This document shows, one piece after another, positions 9,494-18,033 of a stretch of 64,000 bases of DNA (positions are counted from its first letter, which is position 1; each line of letters begins with the position of its first letter). This DNA is from Moorena producens 3L (GTDB lineage: Bacteria > Cyanobacteriota > Cyanobacteriia > Cyanobacteriales > Coleofasciculaceae), in contig NZ_GL890967.1 in assembly GCF_000211815.1 (NCBI RefSeq), forward strand, positions 1 through 64,000, given 5' to 3'. The position numbers were made by a program, and so were the translations under genes. Under the pieces are notes generated by a model. It was given only the letters and a program-made list of their open reading frames with translations, searched no databases and was not told the DNA's origin.

Positions 9494-9678
9494 TAAACAC
9501 TATCCGAAAATCCCTAATCTTTTTGATTAGTATTTGCTCACTTCCGCTACTACTGTGGTTATTGAATAGCTTGATAGTAGGTGGTTATTTGGGGTCGAGC
9601 GTACAGGATATATACGAAAACGAGAGTGATGCTTCAGGAATTTTCTGGACAGATGTAGAGATACTATCTCATGATTAG
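9490..9678 (+). CDS. Small single-pass membrane protein translationally coupled to the exporter
   Basis: 62 aa starting at the GTG that shares GTGA with the exporter stop. Residues 7-32 (LIFLISICSLPLLLWLLNSL plus flanks) form one membrane helix. The C-terminus is acidic and polar (YENESDASGIFWTDVE). The overlap and same-strand arrangement suggest an accessory subunit of the exporter. No family recognised. Confidence 0.5.
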   Translation: MINTIRKSLIFLISICSLPLLLWLLNSLIVGGYLGSSVQDIYENESDASGIFWTDVEILSHD

Positions 9679-9737
9679 CCTATTCAACTATAGCAGTTAT
9701 CTATTGAGTTGGTAACTGCTATGGATAGCAGAATATA

Positions 9738-10313
9738 TCATATAATTTCTGATAAATCTAACGTAAATTCAGGCAAAACATCTTCTCCTGATAAGGTTTT
9801 CGGAGATTGGATAATTTCTACCTCTTGATTGGGACGATAGATTTCCACAACCTTATTTTGGGGATCGATTAACCATCCTAATCTAGTCCCATTTTCCATA
9901 TATTCTCGGAGTTTAGCTTGCACCATTTTCAGGGAATCACTGGGAGAACGCAATTCGAGCACAAAATCAGGACATAAAGGAACAAATTTATCCTGTTCTT
10001 CTGATGTTAACCCTTCCCAACGCTCTCGTTTAACCCAAGACACATCAGGAGAACGATTTGCTCCATTAGGCAGTTGAAATCCTGTATTAGAGTCAAAAGC
10101 AACACCAAGTTTCATTTGACTGCTCCACAATTCTAGTTGAGTCGATAGTTTAATATTTCGTCTACCTGTATTTCCTCCGGTAGGTAACATGATTATTAAA
10201 TCTCCTTCAGAGGTGCGCTCAAATCTTAAATCCCTGTTATCTTGACAAAGCTGGAAAAATTGTTCGTCACTTAAATTAATAGTTAATTCGAGGTTATCAG
10301 GTAAATATACCAT
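9738..10313 (-). CDS. Uma2 family (DUF820) PD-(D/E)XK endonuclease-like protein
   Basis: 191 aa of the Uma2 fold, extremely abundant in cyanobacteria. Key blocks are SPDVSWVKRERW, CPDFVLELRSPSDSL and MENGTRLGWLIDPQNKVVEIYRP, which hold the D...E-x-R/K nuclease-like core. The ATG at 10313 is chosen because GGAGG lies 8 nt upstream; a longer frame from 10328 would start inside that SD. The gene is monocistronic. Function is unknown; the family is often linked to mobile DNA, and the neighbouring region is full of element relics. Confidence 0.85.
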   Translation of the reverse strand: MVYLPDNLELTINLSDEQFFQLCQDNRDLRFERTSEGDLIIMLPTGGNTGRRNIKLSTQLELWSSQMKLGVAFDSNTGFQLPNGANRSPDVSWVKRERWEGLTSEEQDKFVPLCPDFVLELRSPSDSLKMVQAKLREYMENGTRLGWLIDPQNKVVEIYRPNQEVEIIQSPKTLSGEDVLPEFTLDLSEII

Positions 10314-10395
10314 GTTAATTACCTCCAAAATTATAGAATATTTTTATGAAATAACAAGTACAATTTAAGCTATTTTTACTTTTATTTTTTACTTT

Positions 10396-11367
10396 TTAAG
10401 CCTCAATTTTCAAAACTTCCACCATCGCGTGATAAGCAGCTTTAGGACGATAGGAGTTATCGAAAGGTAGAGGGGAATCTGGTTTACCAAAGAAATCGGG
10501 AATCCAAGAATGATGATCTGCAAATTCCCAAGTTAGGAACGCTGTACAATTGGGAGCCTCTAGACAAACTTGCAGGATATCTTGATATACCTTTGTCTGA
10601 GCAGCCACCCGTTCTTCTGGTGTGCCACTATCATCATGAATTTTTACGGAACTCCTAAGGCTGAAAGCCCCGTGTTTTTAAACCGGGGATGAAAGACCGT
10701 AGCGACTTGAGTCGCCGAGTTGACAATACATTGGCGCTAGGGTGTAATTAAAGTATAGGGTACAGGCTGAGAAACCGCAGGCTGAGCCGGGAGAGAGACC
10801 CGTAACTTACCGACCTGAAAGTAGTAATGCCCGGAGGGCTTGAAGTTACCGTAAGTAGAGGGTCGCCTTTATAGTCGGCAGGTTATGCAGCATAGGGAAA
10901 AGGTTTTGTAGTAAGGCTCCACTCTACTAAGGTTTCGTCTCTGGGAAAATCCTCCTTAAAAACCCAATCATCAATTAACCGTTGGTGTGTGAACCCAGCA
11001 AGATAACAACTTGAAATTGAACGGTACGGCGGGGCACGCCGGAACCAAGTGAAACAGGGAAGTAACGGACTTTCTAAGGCACTTCTCAATAAGTAGCTGA
11101 ACGCTATCGCGAGACTAGCCCGCTGGGTCTTTCGTGAGCTGAACTGAAATCTTAGTCTTGACGGGATTTCGGCTTAGATATTGCCATTTGGACACGAAGG
11201 TTTAAGGCCGGTCAAAGATCATGGAATCCCCGTCTTTTTAAAGCGGGGAGTGTCAAGTCCATCTCGGTGACCTGAACCTGCAATCCCAACTCACCCAGAC
11301 GCTTCATGTTTGCTGCTATGTCTTCTGGCTTGGGAGGATTTTGAATACTAACGTGCATCTGAAAGCC
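10396..11367 (-). pseudogene. GH10 endo-1,4-beta-xylanase C-terminal fragment, split by an inserted element
   Basis: Two minus-strand pieces join perfectly. 11367-11257 encodes GFQMHVSIQNPPKPEDIAAN... ending VTEMD. 10647-10396 encodes VKIHDDSGTPEERVAAQ... through LTWEFADHHSWIPDFF to KIEA stop. Together they are the last roughly 115 aa of a family 10 xylanase, including the nucleophile Glu in TEMD. The 609 bp between them (10648-11256) is a foreign element; removing it restores EMDVKI. The N-terminal two thirds are absent, because sequence changes just before GFQ, 40 bp from dprA. The gene is therefore truncated and interrupted, and is surely non-functional. Confidence 0.85.
10648..11256 (+). 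mobile_element. 609-bp non-coding IS200/IS605-like element (PATE-type)
   Basis: Its boundaries are defined by the split xylanase. It sits directly 3' of TTAC (10644-10647), makes no target duplication, and has subterminal hairpins at both ends: CCCCG...TTTTTAAA...CGGGG near 10667-10686, and ATCCCCGTC...AAGCGGGGAG at 11226-11250. These are the hallmarks of single-strand IS200/IS605 transposition. No TnpA, TnpB or IscB open frame survives. The interior is rich in short stem-loops and may derive from a nuclease-guide RNA region, but I cannot show that. Confidence 0.75.
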
Positions 11368-11409
11368 AAGGAACGTAAATTAGTGTTATTTGTATTAATC
11401 ATTAAATAA

Positions 11410-12543
11410 CTATTCAGTTATCAATCTTCGATATCGCATCCCTGGAGCCTGAGACACTAATCCCATTAGTTCCAACTGTAACAAGGCACTGGATACTGAG
11501 CCTGCTTCTAAAGCTGCTTGCTGGACAATGATATCGAATGAGGTTGGTTCAAATGCGATCGCATCCAACACTTTTGCCAATGCTGGCTCTAAGGTCGGTA
11601 CAGGTAAAGCGGGTAAAGGTTGTTCTAGAGCGGAGTGGGGGTCAAGTTCTGGAATAGCTCCGAGCATTTCCAACAAGTGACCTTCACTTAAAATTACATG
11701 GGCACCCCGATTTAACAGTCCCAAACAACCGATAGAATTGGGATTATCTAAGGAACCTGGTAGTGCATAGACATCCCGACAGAACTCATTGGCGAGTCTA
11801 GCAGTAATTAGCGCTCCGGACTTATTAGGCGCTTCCATCACTAAAACTGCACGGCTTAAACCAGCAATAATCCGATTGCGTTGGGGAAAGTTGGAACGTG
11901 CGGGTTTGGTACTGGCTGGATACTCGCTGATTACCAATCCCTGTTCTTGAATTTGTTTATAAAGATAACTATTGCTCAAGGGATATACCACATCAAGACC
12001 AGTTCCCAACACTGCTATGGTTCTACCACCCGCTTCCAGACACCCACGATGGGCTTGTGTATCAATTCCCACTGCCATACCGGACACCACTGTAAAACCA
12101 TGCTTAGCAAGGGTAGCACTGATTTTACGAGTCCAACGTTTACCGTATTCGCTGGGATTGCGGGTACCCACAATCCCAACTATCGGCTTGCTACCGTAAT
12201 TTTCTGCTAGATCAACTACTCCGCTATAGTATAGCCTTGGGGGAGGACTAGGAATTTCTAGTAACAAGCGGGGATACTCTCCATCCGCTGGTGTCCAGAA
12301 ACAAGGATTTTTGACCAAGTGTTGCTCAAGTAGCTGTTCCGGTAAGTATTGCCCACGCATTTTCACTACTCTTTCGATCAGCCGCACCCCGAACCCCTCA
12401 ACTGCTCCTAACTCTGAAGCTGACGCTTTCCAAGCCTCTGCCAGAGTTCCAAACTGTTGGTGTAGCCGTTGGAGCAATACTGATCCGATACCGGGAACTT
12501 CTGACCATGCTAGCCAGTACGCACGTTCTTCTTGCTTGGTCAA
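11410..12543 (-). CDS. dprA: DNA-processing protein DprA
   Basis: 377 aa. An N-terminal helix-hairpin-helix (LAWSEVPGIGSVLLQRL) is followed by the DprA Rossmann-like domain, with GTRNPSEYGKRW, VVSGMAVGIDTQAHRG and FPQRNRIIAGLS. A C-terminal winged-helix module ends LLQLELMGLVSQAPGMRYRR. DprA loads RecA on incoming single-stranded DNA in natural transformation. The start is the TTG at 12543 with GGAG in the dispersed AT-rich repeat as SD; no ATG lies nearby. About 175 bp of AT-rich repeats separate it from tsaB on the same strand. Confidence 0.93.
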   Translation of the reverse strand: MTKQEERAYWLAWSEVPGIGSVLLQRLHQQFGTLAEAWKASASELGAVEGFGVRLIERVVKMRGQYLPEQLLEQHLVKNPCFWTPADGEYPRLLLEIPSPPPRLYYSGVVDLAENYGSKPIVGIVGTRNPSEYGKRWTRKISATLAKHGFTVVSGMAVGIDTQAHRGCLEAGGRTIAVLGTGLDVVYPLSNSYLYKQIQEQGLVISEYPASTKPARSNFPQRNRIIAGLSRAVLVMEAPNKSGALITARLANEFCRDVYALPGSLDNPNSIGCLGLLNRGAHVILSEGHLLEMLGAIPELDPHSALEQPLPALPVPTLEPALAKVLDAIAFEPTSFDIIVQQAALEAGSVSSALLQLELMGLVSQAPGMRYRRLITE

Positions 12544-12720
12544 TCGCTTCGCTCCAATTATAAATTATCAATTCAAAATCAAAAAATACCTCATCAATCC
12601 AATTATAAATTATCAAAAAAAATTCAAAAATACTCCATAAATTCAATTATAAATTATCAAAAAAATATAATTTTCTTAATTCTTAATTCTTAATTCTTAA
12701 TTCTTAATTCTTAATTCTTA
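12541..12720. repeat. AT-rich repeats including second copy of the SD/TTG repeat
   Basis: 12541-12578 (minus strand) is the near-identical partner of 3290-3330 and supplies the dprA start. 12595-12665 holds two more AATTATAAATTATCAA units, and 12677-12720 is a TTAATTC heptamer array that reaches the tsaB stop codon. Confidence 0.75.
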
Positions 12721-13440
12721 AACTGGATGCTGTCCATAAAACGGCAGTACTTCTGACCAGTTGGGGCGCTTTCCCTGTTGCCAATCGAGATAAGCAAGTT
12801 CCAAGACACCCCTAGCATAACTCCCTAAATTGGCCGGAGCCTCTAGCAATCGTAATGGTGTTTCTAAGGTATCCAAAACTTGTTTCCATTGATCTGAAGT
12901 CATGACAGCATCTGGTAAAATCTTCCTCAGCCCCAAACCAGCTATTGATGGCTGATAGATGGCGGTATACAGCTGACCCCGTTGGGCAGGCATTTGAATA
13001 GCAATCTGAGTGCTTAGTGATAAGTTTTGAGTGCTAATTGCTGATTGCTGATTGCTGATTGCTGATCCCGAGTTGTCTTGATACATAGCTCCCTCTTCCC
13101 CCTCTTTCCCCTCTTCCCCTAACCAGGCGATCGCTGCCAGTGTAGAAATGCCAAACAGGGGAATATCTAACTGTTGTGCTAGGGTACGAGCAGTAACTAT
13201 ACCGATACGGGTACTCGTAAAGCTACCTGGTCCAATAGCTACCGCAATGAATTCTAAGTTTTCCCAACTTTGGGAATTCAGAAATTCAGTCAAGTGCTGA
13301 TGCAATTGGGCAGACAACTCTCGCCCTAAGTCCCAAGTTTGGCAGCGGGTATCCTTGGCAAAGTTACTGATCACCAGCCCCAGTTGAGGACTAGTGGTGT
13401 GAAGGGCAAGAGCATATTTGTTTGGTTCGAGAATCGGCAT
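12718..13440 (-). CDS. tsaB: tRNA threonylcarbamoyladenosine biosynthesis protein TsaB
   Basis: 240 aa from the ATG at 13440 (MPILEPNKYALALHTTSPQ). TsaB is the ASKHA-fold partner of TsaD in making the universal t6A37 tRNA modification. Signatures are ALALHTTSPQLGLVISN, AVAIGPGSFTSTRIG and TLAQQLDIPLFGISTLAA. A longer frame reaches 13509 but overlaps the divergent aminotransferase start. Oddity: residues of the form AISNQQSAISTQ are a translated GCTGATT heptamer array (about 13037-13067), inserted between the N- and C-terminal lobes and preceded by an EGKEGEEG run. The frame is kept. Confidence 0.9.
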   Translation of the reverse strand: MPILEPNKYALALHTTSPQLGLVISNFAKDTRCQTWDLGRELSAQLHQHLTEFLNSQSWENLEFIAVAIGPGSFTSTRIGIVTARTLAQQLDIPLFGISTLAAIAWLGEEGKEGEEGAMYQDNSGSAISNQQSAISTQNLSLSTQIAIQMPAQRGQLYTAIYQPSIAGLGLRKILPDAVMTSDQWKQVLDTLETPLRLLEAPANLGSYARGVLELAYLDWQQGKRPNWSEVLPFYGQHPV

Positions 13441-13507
13441 TTTGGTATGATTTTCGATTGGAGAAGCTTGATCAAGTATCCTCAAAGCCAAAAGGTTATC
13501 ACTATCC

Positions 13508-14785
13508 ATGGATCCTACCCTGACTCAAATTGGGACTCAGATGTCCAAACTGACTGGTGTCCGAGCGATTATGAAAGATATTATCGAAACCCTACGAGCT
13601 GGTCAGGGACAAGATTGGATTAATCTCAGTGCAGGGAATCCAGTGATTTTGCCAGAAGTCGAGCAACTTTGGCGCGATTGTACGGCACAACTGTTGGCTA
13701 GCTCAGACTACGGTGAGGTGATTTGCCGCTATGGGTCATCTCAAGGATACCAGCCTCTGATCGATGCGATCGCAAAGGATTTCAATCAACGCTACGGTCT
13801 TTCCCTAAGCGATCGCCATATCCTGATTACTCCCGGTTCTCAATCCATTTACTTCTACGCCGCTAACGTTTTTGGTGGCTACACCAGCAGCGGCCAACTC
13901 AAACAAGTTGTCTTGCCCCTTTCTCCAGAATACACTGGCTATGGAGGAGTAAGCTTGACTCCAGAAGCAGTATATGCATACAAACCTACTCTGGAAATTA
14001 ATCACGAGCAACACCGCTTTAAGTATCGCCCTGATTTCAGCCAATTAAAGATTAGCCAAGAGACTGGCTGTGTAATTGTTTCCCGTCCCTGTAATCCCAC
14101 TGGCAATGTTATCACCGATGAAGAAGTAATCAAAATTGCCGAAATAGCTACACCATTCAATGTGCCAGTGTTGATTGACGCAGCTTATGCTCCACCGTTT
14201 CCAGCACTGAACTTTACCGAAATGACACCAGTCTTTCGAGACAATATCATCCACTGTCTGAGTTTATCAAAAGCTGGACTACCAGGGGAACGGGTTGGTG
14301 TAGCCATTGGAAATCCCAAGCTAATTAGCATTTTGGAATCCTTCCAGACCAATCTTTGTATTCATTCGTCCCGCTATGGACAAGCTATTGCCGCAAAAGC
14401 GATCGCATCTGGAGCACTCCCCGAGATTGCCACTAATGTGATTCGCCCCCACTACCAGAAAAAGTTTGTGACCCTTGAACTTACATTAGACAAATCTATG
14501 CCCAAAGACTTGCCTTGGTTCTTGCATCGGGGTGAAGGAGCTATCTTTGCTTGGTTGTGGTTACAGGATTTGCCAATTACCGACTGGGAACTGTACCAAA
14601 AGTTGAAGCAGGTGGGTGTGATTGTTGTGCCTGGGAGTACATTTTTCCCCGGCTTACGAGAAGACTGGTCTCACCAGCAACAGTGCATTCGCATCAGCCT
14701 TACCGCTACTGAAGAAGAAATTGAAATTGCCATGCAGCGTTTAGCAACATTGGTCGAGGAAGTCTATCGGATTGGGTCAGGTTAG
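13508..14785 (+). CDS. avtA: Valine--pyruvate aminotransferase (AvtA-like, PLP fold type I)
   Basis: 425 aa class I/II aminotransferase. It shows INLSAGNPVILPEV, SRPCNPTGNVITDEE, VLIDAAYAPPFPALNF and the PLP lysine Lys255 in SLSKAGLPGERVG. The motif set and length match AvtA-type valine-pyruvate transaminases, which exchange amino groups between valine and pyruvate/alanine. Start ATG 13508; an ATG at 13541 (MSKLTGVRAIM) is a possible alternative. Divergent from tsaB. Exact substrate in this organism is inferred. An 18-bp tandem duplication (GTGTTTCCGTTGGAGATA, about 14787-14822) follows the stop. Confidence 0.85.
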   Translation: MDPTLTQIGTQMSKLTGVRAIMKDIIETLRAGQGQDWINLSAGNPVILPEVEQLWRDCTAQLLASSDYGEVICRYGSSQGYQPLIDAIAKDFNQRYGLSLSDRHILITPGSQSIYFYAANVFGGYTSSGQLKQVVLPLSPEYTGYGGVSLTPEAVYAYKPTLEINHEQHRFKYRPDFSQLKISQETGCVIVSRPCNPTGNVITDEEVIKIAEIATPFNVPVLIDAAYAPPFPALNFTEMTPVFRDNIIHCLSLSKAGLPGERVGVAIGNPKLISILESFQTNLCIHSSRYGQAIAAKAIASGALPEIATNVIRPHYQKKFVTLELTLDKSMPKDLPWFLHRGEGAIFAWLWLQDLPITDWELYQKLKQVGVIVVPGSTFFPGLREDWSHQQQCIRISLTATEEEIEIAMQRLATLVEEVYRIGSG

Positions 14786-14896
14786 TGTTTCCGTTGGAGA
14801 TAGTGTTTCCGTTGGAGATGTTGTGATCATCTAACAGCGTTCCATAGTACTTGTTCGGTGAGTACTTATTAAGTAATATTCAAACTATATTAACAG

Positions 14897-16642
14897 ATGG
14901 AACAGCAGCAGCTAGCACAAGTGTTGGAAACTGGCGATCTAGGGGAGTTGCTAGGCATTATTAACCAGCCTAACTTGCTCACCACCCTTGACTCTACACA
15001 GATGTGTAGGATTATCAAAGGACTTGGGCAAGTAGTGGAACAACAAACTGCTCAGTTAACTCAGGTCAATCAGCAATTACAACCGGAAATCACCAACCGT
15101 AAGCAGGTTCAGGAGAAATGGCTTCTGGGTGATCAGCAATTGGAATACCAATTTCAAAAACAGACAACAGAATTGTCCGAAGCTAATCATCAGCTGCGAC
15201 AAGCAAAAGAGCAACTAGAGGCAGTTTTGGATGCTGTACCGGGAGCGGTGTCTTGGATTAGTGCTGATGGTCGATATCTTGGGGTGAACCGACATCTGGC
15301 TCAGAGCCTGCAATTACCTCCAGAGACTTTTGTCGGTAAAGAGTTGGGCTTTCTGGAGAGCAGCCCTCAGTTTGTTGGCTTTATGGGTGAGTTTCTCGCC
15401 TGTCGGGACTCAGGAGCTTCCCAGGTGGTCGAGCTGAAAGTGAAAAATTCTTCGAGATATTATCTAATTGCCGCTCAGAAGTACCAGCAAGGTGCTGCAG
15501 CCGTGTGTGTAGGGATTGATATCACCGAGCATAAACAGGCAGAATTAGCTCTACAACAGCTCAACCAAGAACTAGAACTCAGAGTCGAACAACGGACTTC
15601 TGACCTACGGTTCGTCAATGAACAACTTCGCAAAAGTGAGGAACAATTTCGCCTGATTTTTGAACTCTCTCCCATGGGTATGGCAATTACCAGCACTGAT
15701 GACTCCGTGCTAAAGGTTAATCAAGCCTGTTGTGACACGGTTGGTTACACAGCCGAGGAACTGGGGCAGAAAAAGGCTACAGATATTATCCATCCCGATG
15801 ATTTGACAATTAACCTTACCCCGAATCAAGACTTGTGGCCAGGAAGAACATCCCACTTTCAGATGGAAAATCGCTTACTCTCCAAAGATGGTAGAGTGAT
15901 CCATGTTTTGACCAAGAAAGCAGTTTTAGTCAGGGATTCTCAAGGTAAGCCCCGAAAATTTTTTTATCAAATTGTAGATATCACCGAACGCAAGCAAGCA
16001 GAAAATCAGGTGAGAGCCTCTCTAACCGAAAAAGAGGTTTTGCTCAAAGAAATTCATCACCGGGTCAAAAATAACCTGCAAATTATTTCTAGCCTACTCC
16101 GACTACAGTCAAGGAAAGTTGAAGATCCACAAGCATTAAGTTTGTTCAAAGATTCCCAGCATCGGGTTCAATCTATGGCTCTGATTCACCAGCAGCTGTA
16201 TCAATCGCCAAATTTAGCCCAGATTAATTTCGGAAAATACATTCAAACCTTAACCAATAACTTGTTCCGTTCCTACGGCATTAACCCACAGACAATCGCC
16301 CTCAATATCGAAGTTACCACAGCTCCCTTGACCATTGATGTAGCTATTCCCTGTGGGCTAATCATCAATGAATTGGTGTCTAATTCACTCAAATATGCCT
16401 TTCCTGAAAATCAAGAGGGTAAGATGGAAATCAGTCTAAGTTCAGATCAACAGGGTCAGCTAATCCTGAAGGTAAGTGATAATGGTATTGGTTTACCGGA
16501 CAATTTAGACTTTCAATCCACTAAATCCCTTGGTTTGAGTATTGTTCGTAACTTGACTGCACAACTGGGGGGTAACATCATCCTTGACTGTAGCCAAGGC
16601 ACTAGATTAGAAATAAAGTTTCCCCATTCACTGGATCTCTAG
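14897..16642 (+). CDS. PAS-domain sensor histidine kinase, HisKA_2 type
   Basis: 581 aa, cytoplasmic. A coiled-coil N-terminus (about 50-110) is followed by two PAS domains (about 105-215 and 250-375, each ending in a DITEHKQAE or DITERKQAE motif). Then come a HisKA_2 dimerisation domain with EIHHRVKNNLQIISSLLRLQ (His387/388) and an HATPase_c domain with NELVSNSLKYAFPE and VSDNGIGLP. HisKA_2 kinases usually pair with response regulators. The gene 12 bp downstream begins with a receiver domain, so the two form a signalling unit. The input signal is unknown. Confidence 0.9.
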   Translation: MEQQQLAQVLETGDLGELLGIINQPNLLTTLDSTQMCRIIKGLGQVVEQQTAQLTQVNQQLQPEITNRKQVQEKWLLGDQQLEYQFQKQTTELSEANHQLRQAKEQLEAVLDAVPGAVSWISADGRYLGVNRHLAQSLQLPPETFVGKELGFLESSPQFVGFMGEFLACRDSGASQVVELKVKNSSRYYLIAAQKYQQGAAAVCVGIDITEHKQAELALQQLNQELELRVEQRTSDLRFVNEQLRKSEEQFRLIFELSPMGMAITSTDDSVLKVNQACCDTVGYTAEELGQKKATDIIHPDDLTINLTPNQDLWPGRTSHFQMENRLLSKDGRVIHVLTKKAVLVRDSQGKPRKFFYQIVDITERKQAENQVRASLTEKEVLLKEIHHRVKNNLQIISSLLRLQSRKVEDPQALSLFKDSQHRVQSMALIHQQLYQSPNLAQINFGKYIQTLTNNLFRSYGINPQTIALNIEVTTAPLTIDVAIPCGLIINELVSNSLKYAFPENQEGKMEISLSSDQQGQLILKVSDNGIGLPDNLDFQSTKSLGLSIVRNLTAQLGGNIILDCSQGTRLEIKFPHSLDL

Positions 16643-16654
16643 GGCAAGTCGAGC

Positions 16655-17764
16655 ATGACCAAGAAAAAAATCCTAGTTGTTGAAGATGAAACCCTTGTGG
16701 CTATGGATATCAAGAATAGCCTCAAACTCCTAGGGTACATGGTTCCTGCTGTGGCTGTATCTGGAGAAGAAGCAGTTATAAAAGCTGAGGAAATTCAACC
16801 GGATTTAATCCTGATGGATATTCGTCTGAAAGGGGAAATAGATGGAGTGACTGCTGCCAGACTGATTAGGACAAAATGGAATATCCCAGTGGTCTATTTG
16901 ACGGCCTATAGTGATGATATCACCCTAGAAAGAGCTAAGATAACCCAACCGTTTGGTTACCTCCTGAAACCATTTGAGGAAGAAGAACTGCGAGTTACCA
17001 TTGAAATTGCCCTTTCTCGCTTCCAAGCAGAAACAAAAATCCGTCAAGCACTAGTAATAGAACAGGAGCTTAGAGAACAAAAATCTAGCTTTGTCTCTAT
17101 TGTTTCCCACGAATGTCGTACACCTCTGAGTAAAGTTCTCCTAGCTACTGAATTGTTAGAACGTTATAGCAAAGATTTGGTCAAGGATAAACATCGCAAG
17201 TATTTTGAGCAAATTAAAGGCTCTATCCAAGATATGAGACAACTCTTGGATGAAATCCTCTTTATTGAAAAAGCAGAAGGAAACAAGCTAAATTTTCACC
17301 CAACTCCAATTAACCTAGTAGAATTATGCTCTGATTTGATAGAGCAGATGCAGTTGGCTACCGAGGGGAGCCATAGGATTATTTTGACTTCTCAAGGTAA
17401 TATTCCTGATGCCTATATGGATACCCAACTCCTCAGATATATTTTCAATAACTTGCTATCCAATGGGATTAAGTATTCTCCTGAAGGGGGAACGGTAGAG
17501 TTTCAGTTAACCGTGGAAGGTAACTGGGCAATTTTTAAAATTAAAGACTCGGGAATTGGTATTCCCGAACAAGAGCTTTCCCAGCTGTTTGAACCTTTCC
17601 AGCGAGCTAGCAATGTTGGGGATATTCCTGGTACAGGTCTAGGATTATCGATTGTTAAAAAGAGTGTAGAGCAGCACCGTGGTCAAATTTTGGTAGATAG
17701 CCAGGTTGGTGTCGGTACTGTGTTTACCGTTAGACTACCCCTGTCCAGTCAGGATTGGGAGTAA
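16655..17764 (+). CDS. Response regulator-histidine kinase hybrid (REC-HisKA-HATPase)
   Basis: 369 aa. The N-terminal receiver has phospho-acceptor Asp55 in LILMDIRLKG and a C-terminal Lys in GYLLKPF. A HisKA domain follows with His152 in VSHECRTPLSK (Cys-Arg in place of the more common Leu-Arg), then HATPase_c with NNLLSNGIKYSPEGG, KDSGIGIP and GTGLGLSIV. A receiver-first hybrid suggests the upstream kinase controls this kinase's activity (phosphorelay). No DNA-binding output, so a further partner elsewhere is expected. The stretch to nirA (17765-17911) is AT-rich without other features. Confidence 0.9.
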   Translation: MTKKKILVVEDETLVAMDIKNSLKLLGYMVPAVAVSGEEAVIKAEEIQPDLILMDIRLKGEIDGVTAARLIRTKWNIPVVYLTAYSDDITLERAKITQPFGYLLKPFEEEELRVTIEIALSRFQAETKIRQALVIEQELREQKSSFVSIVSHECRTPLSKVLLATELLERYSKDLVKDKHRKYFEQIKGSIQDMRQLLDEILFIEKAEGNKLNFHPTPINLVELCSDLIEQMQLATEGSHRIILTSQGNIPDAYMDTQLLRYIFNNLLSNGIKYSPEGGTVEFQLTVEGNWAIFKIKDSGIGIPEQELSQLFEPFQRASNVGDIPGTGLGLSIVKKSVEQHRGQILVDSQVGVGTVFTVRLPLSSQDWE

Positions 17765-17911
17765 GCTGGTCTTCCTTTGAATGCCATGGTTATGACAGCA
17801 GGGAAGCTTCGGGTGCAGGGGAGCTTCTGGAGCAGGGGCAGACTTGATATAACTTTATAATGCAATTTGTGCATTTAATTTATGCATTTTTTTAATTAAA
17901 ATCATTATTAA

Positions 17912-17954
17912 GTAACAAAATATACAAAATTTTAGCAATACTTTAAATTAATTT
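17912..17954 (+). promoter_or_regulatory. NtcA box and promoter of nirA
   Basis: GTAACAAAATATAC at 17912-17925 matches GTA-N8-TAC exactly. A TAN3T-type -10 (TAATTT, 17949-17954) lies 23 bp downstream, the spacing of NtcA-activated class II promoters. Transcription would begin near 17961, which supports the nirA ATG at 18034 over the GTG at 17971. Confidence 0.75.
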
Positions 17955-18033
17955 ATCAACATCAAGAGTAGTGACATCAGAGGCTCTGGACAAAACTTAT
18001 CGCAATAGAGCAATAGGCAACGAGGGAACAGCT

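Noticed and set aside
10883..11089. 68-aa minus-strand frame inside the 609-bp element
   Set aside because: No SD, no family resemblance, and the region looks like structured non-coding DNA.
10648..11256. Group II intron
   Set aside because: No domain V-like sequence, no reverse transcriptase, and insertion next to TTAC with terminal hairpins fits IS200/IS605 better. Splicing would be the only way to rescue the xylanase, but that gene is also truncated.
17971..18033. GTG at 17971 as the nirA start
   Set aside because: The predicted NtcA-dependent transcription start is about 10 nt upstream of it, and the ATG at 18034 gives the usual family length.
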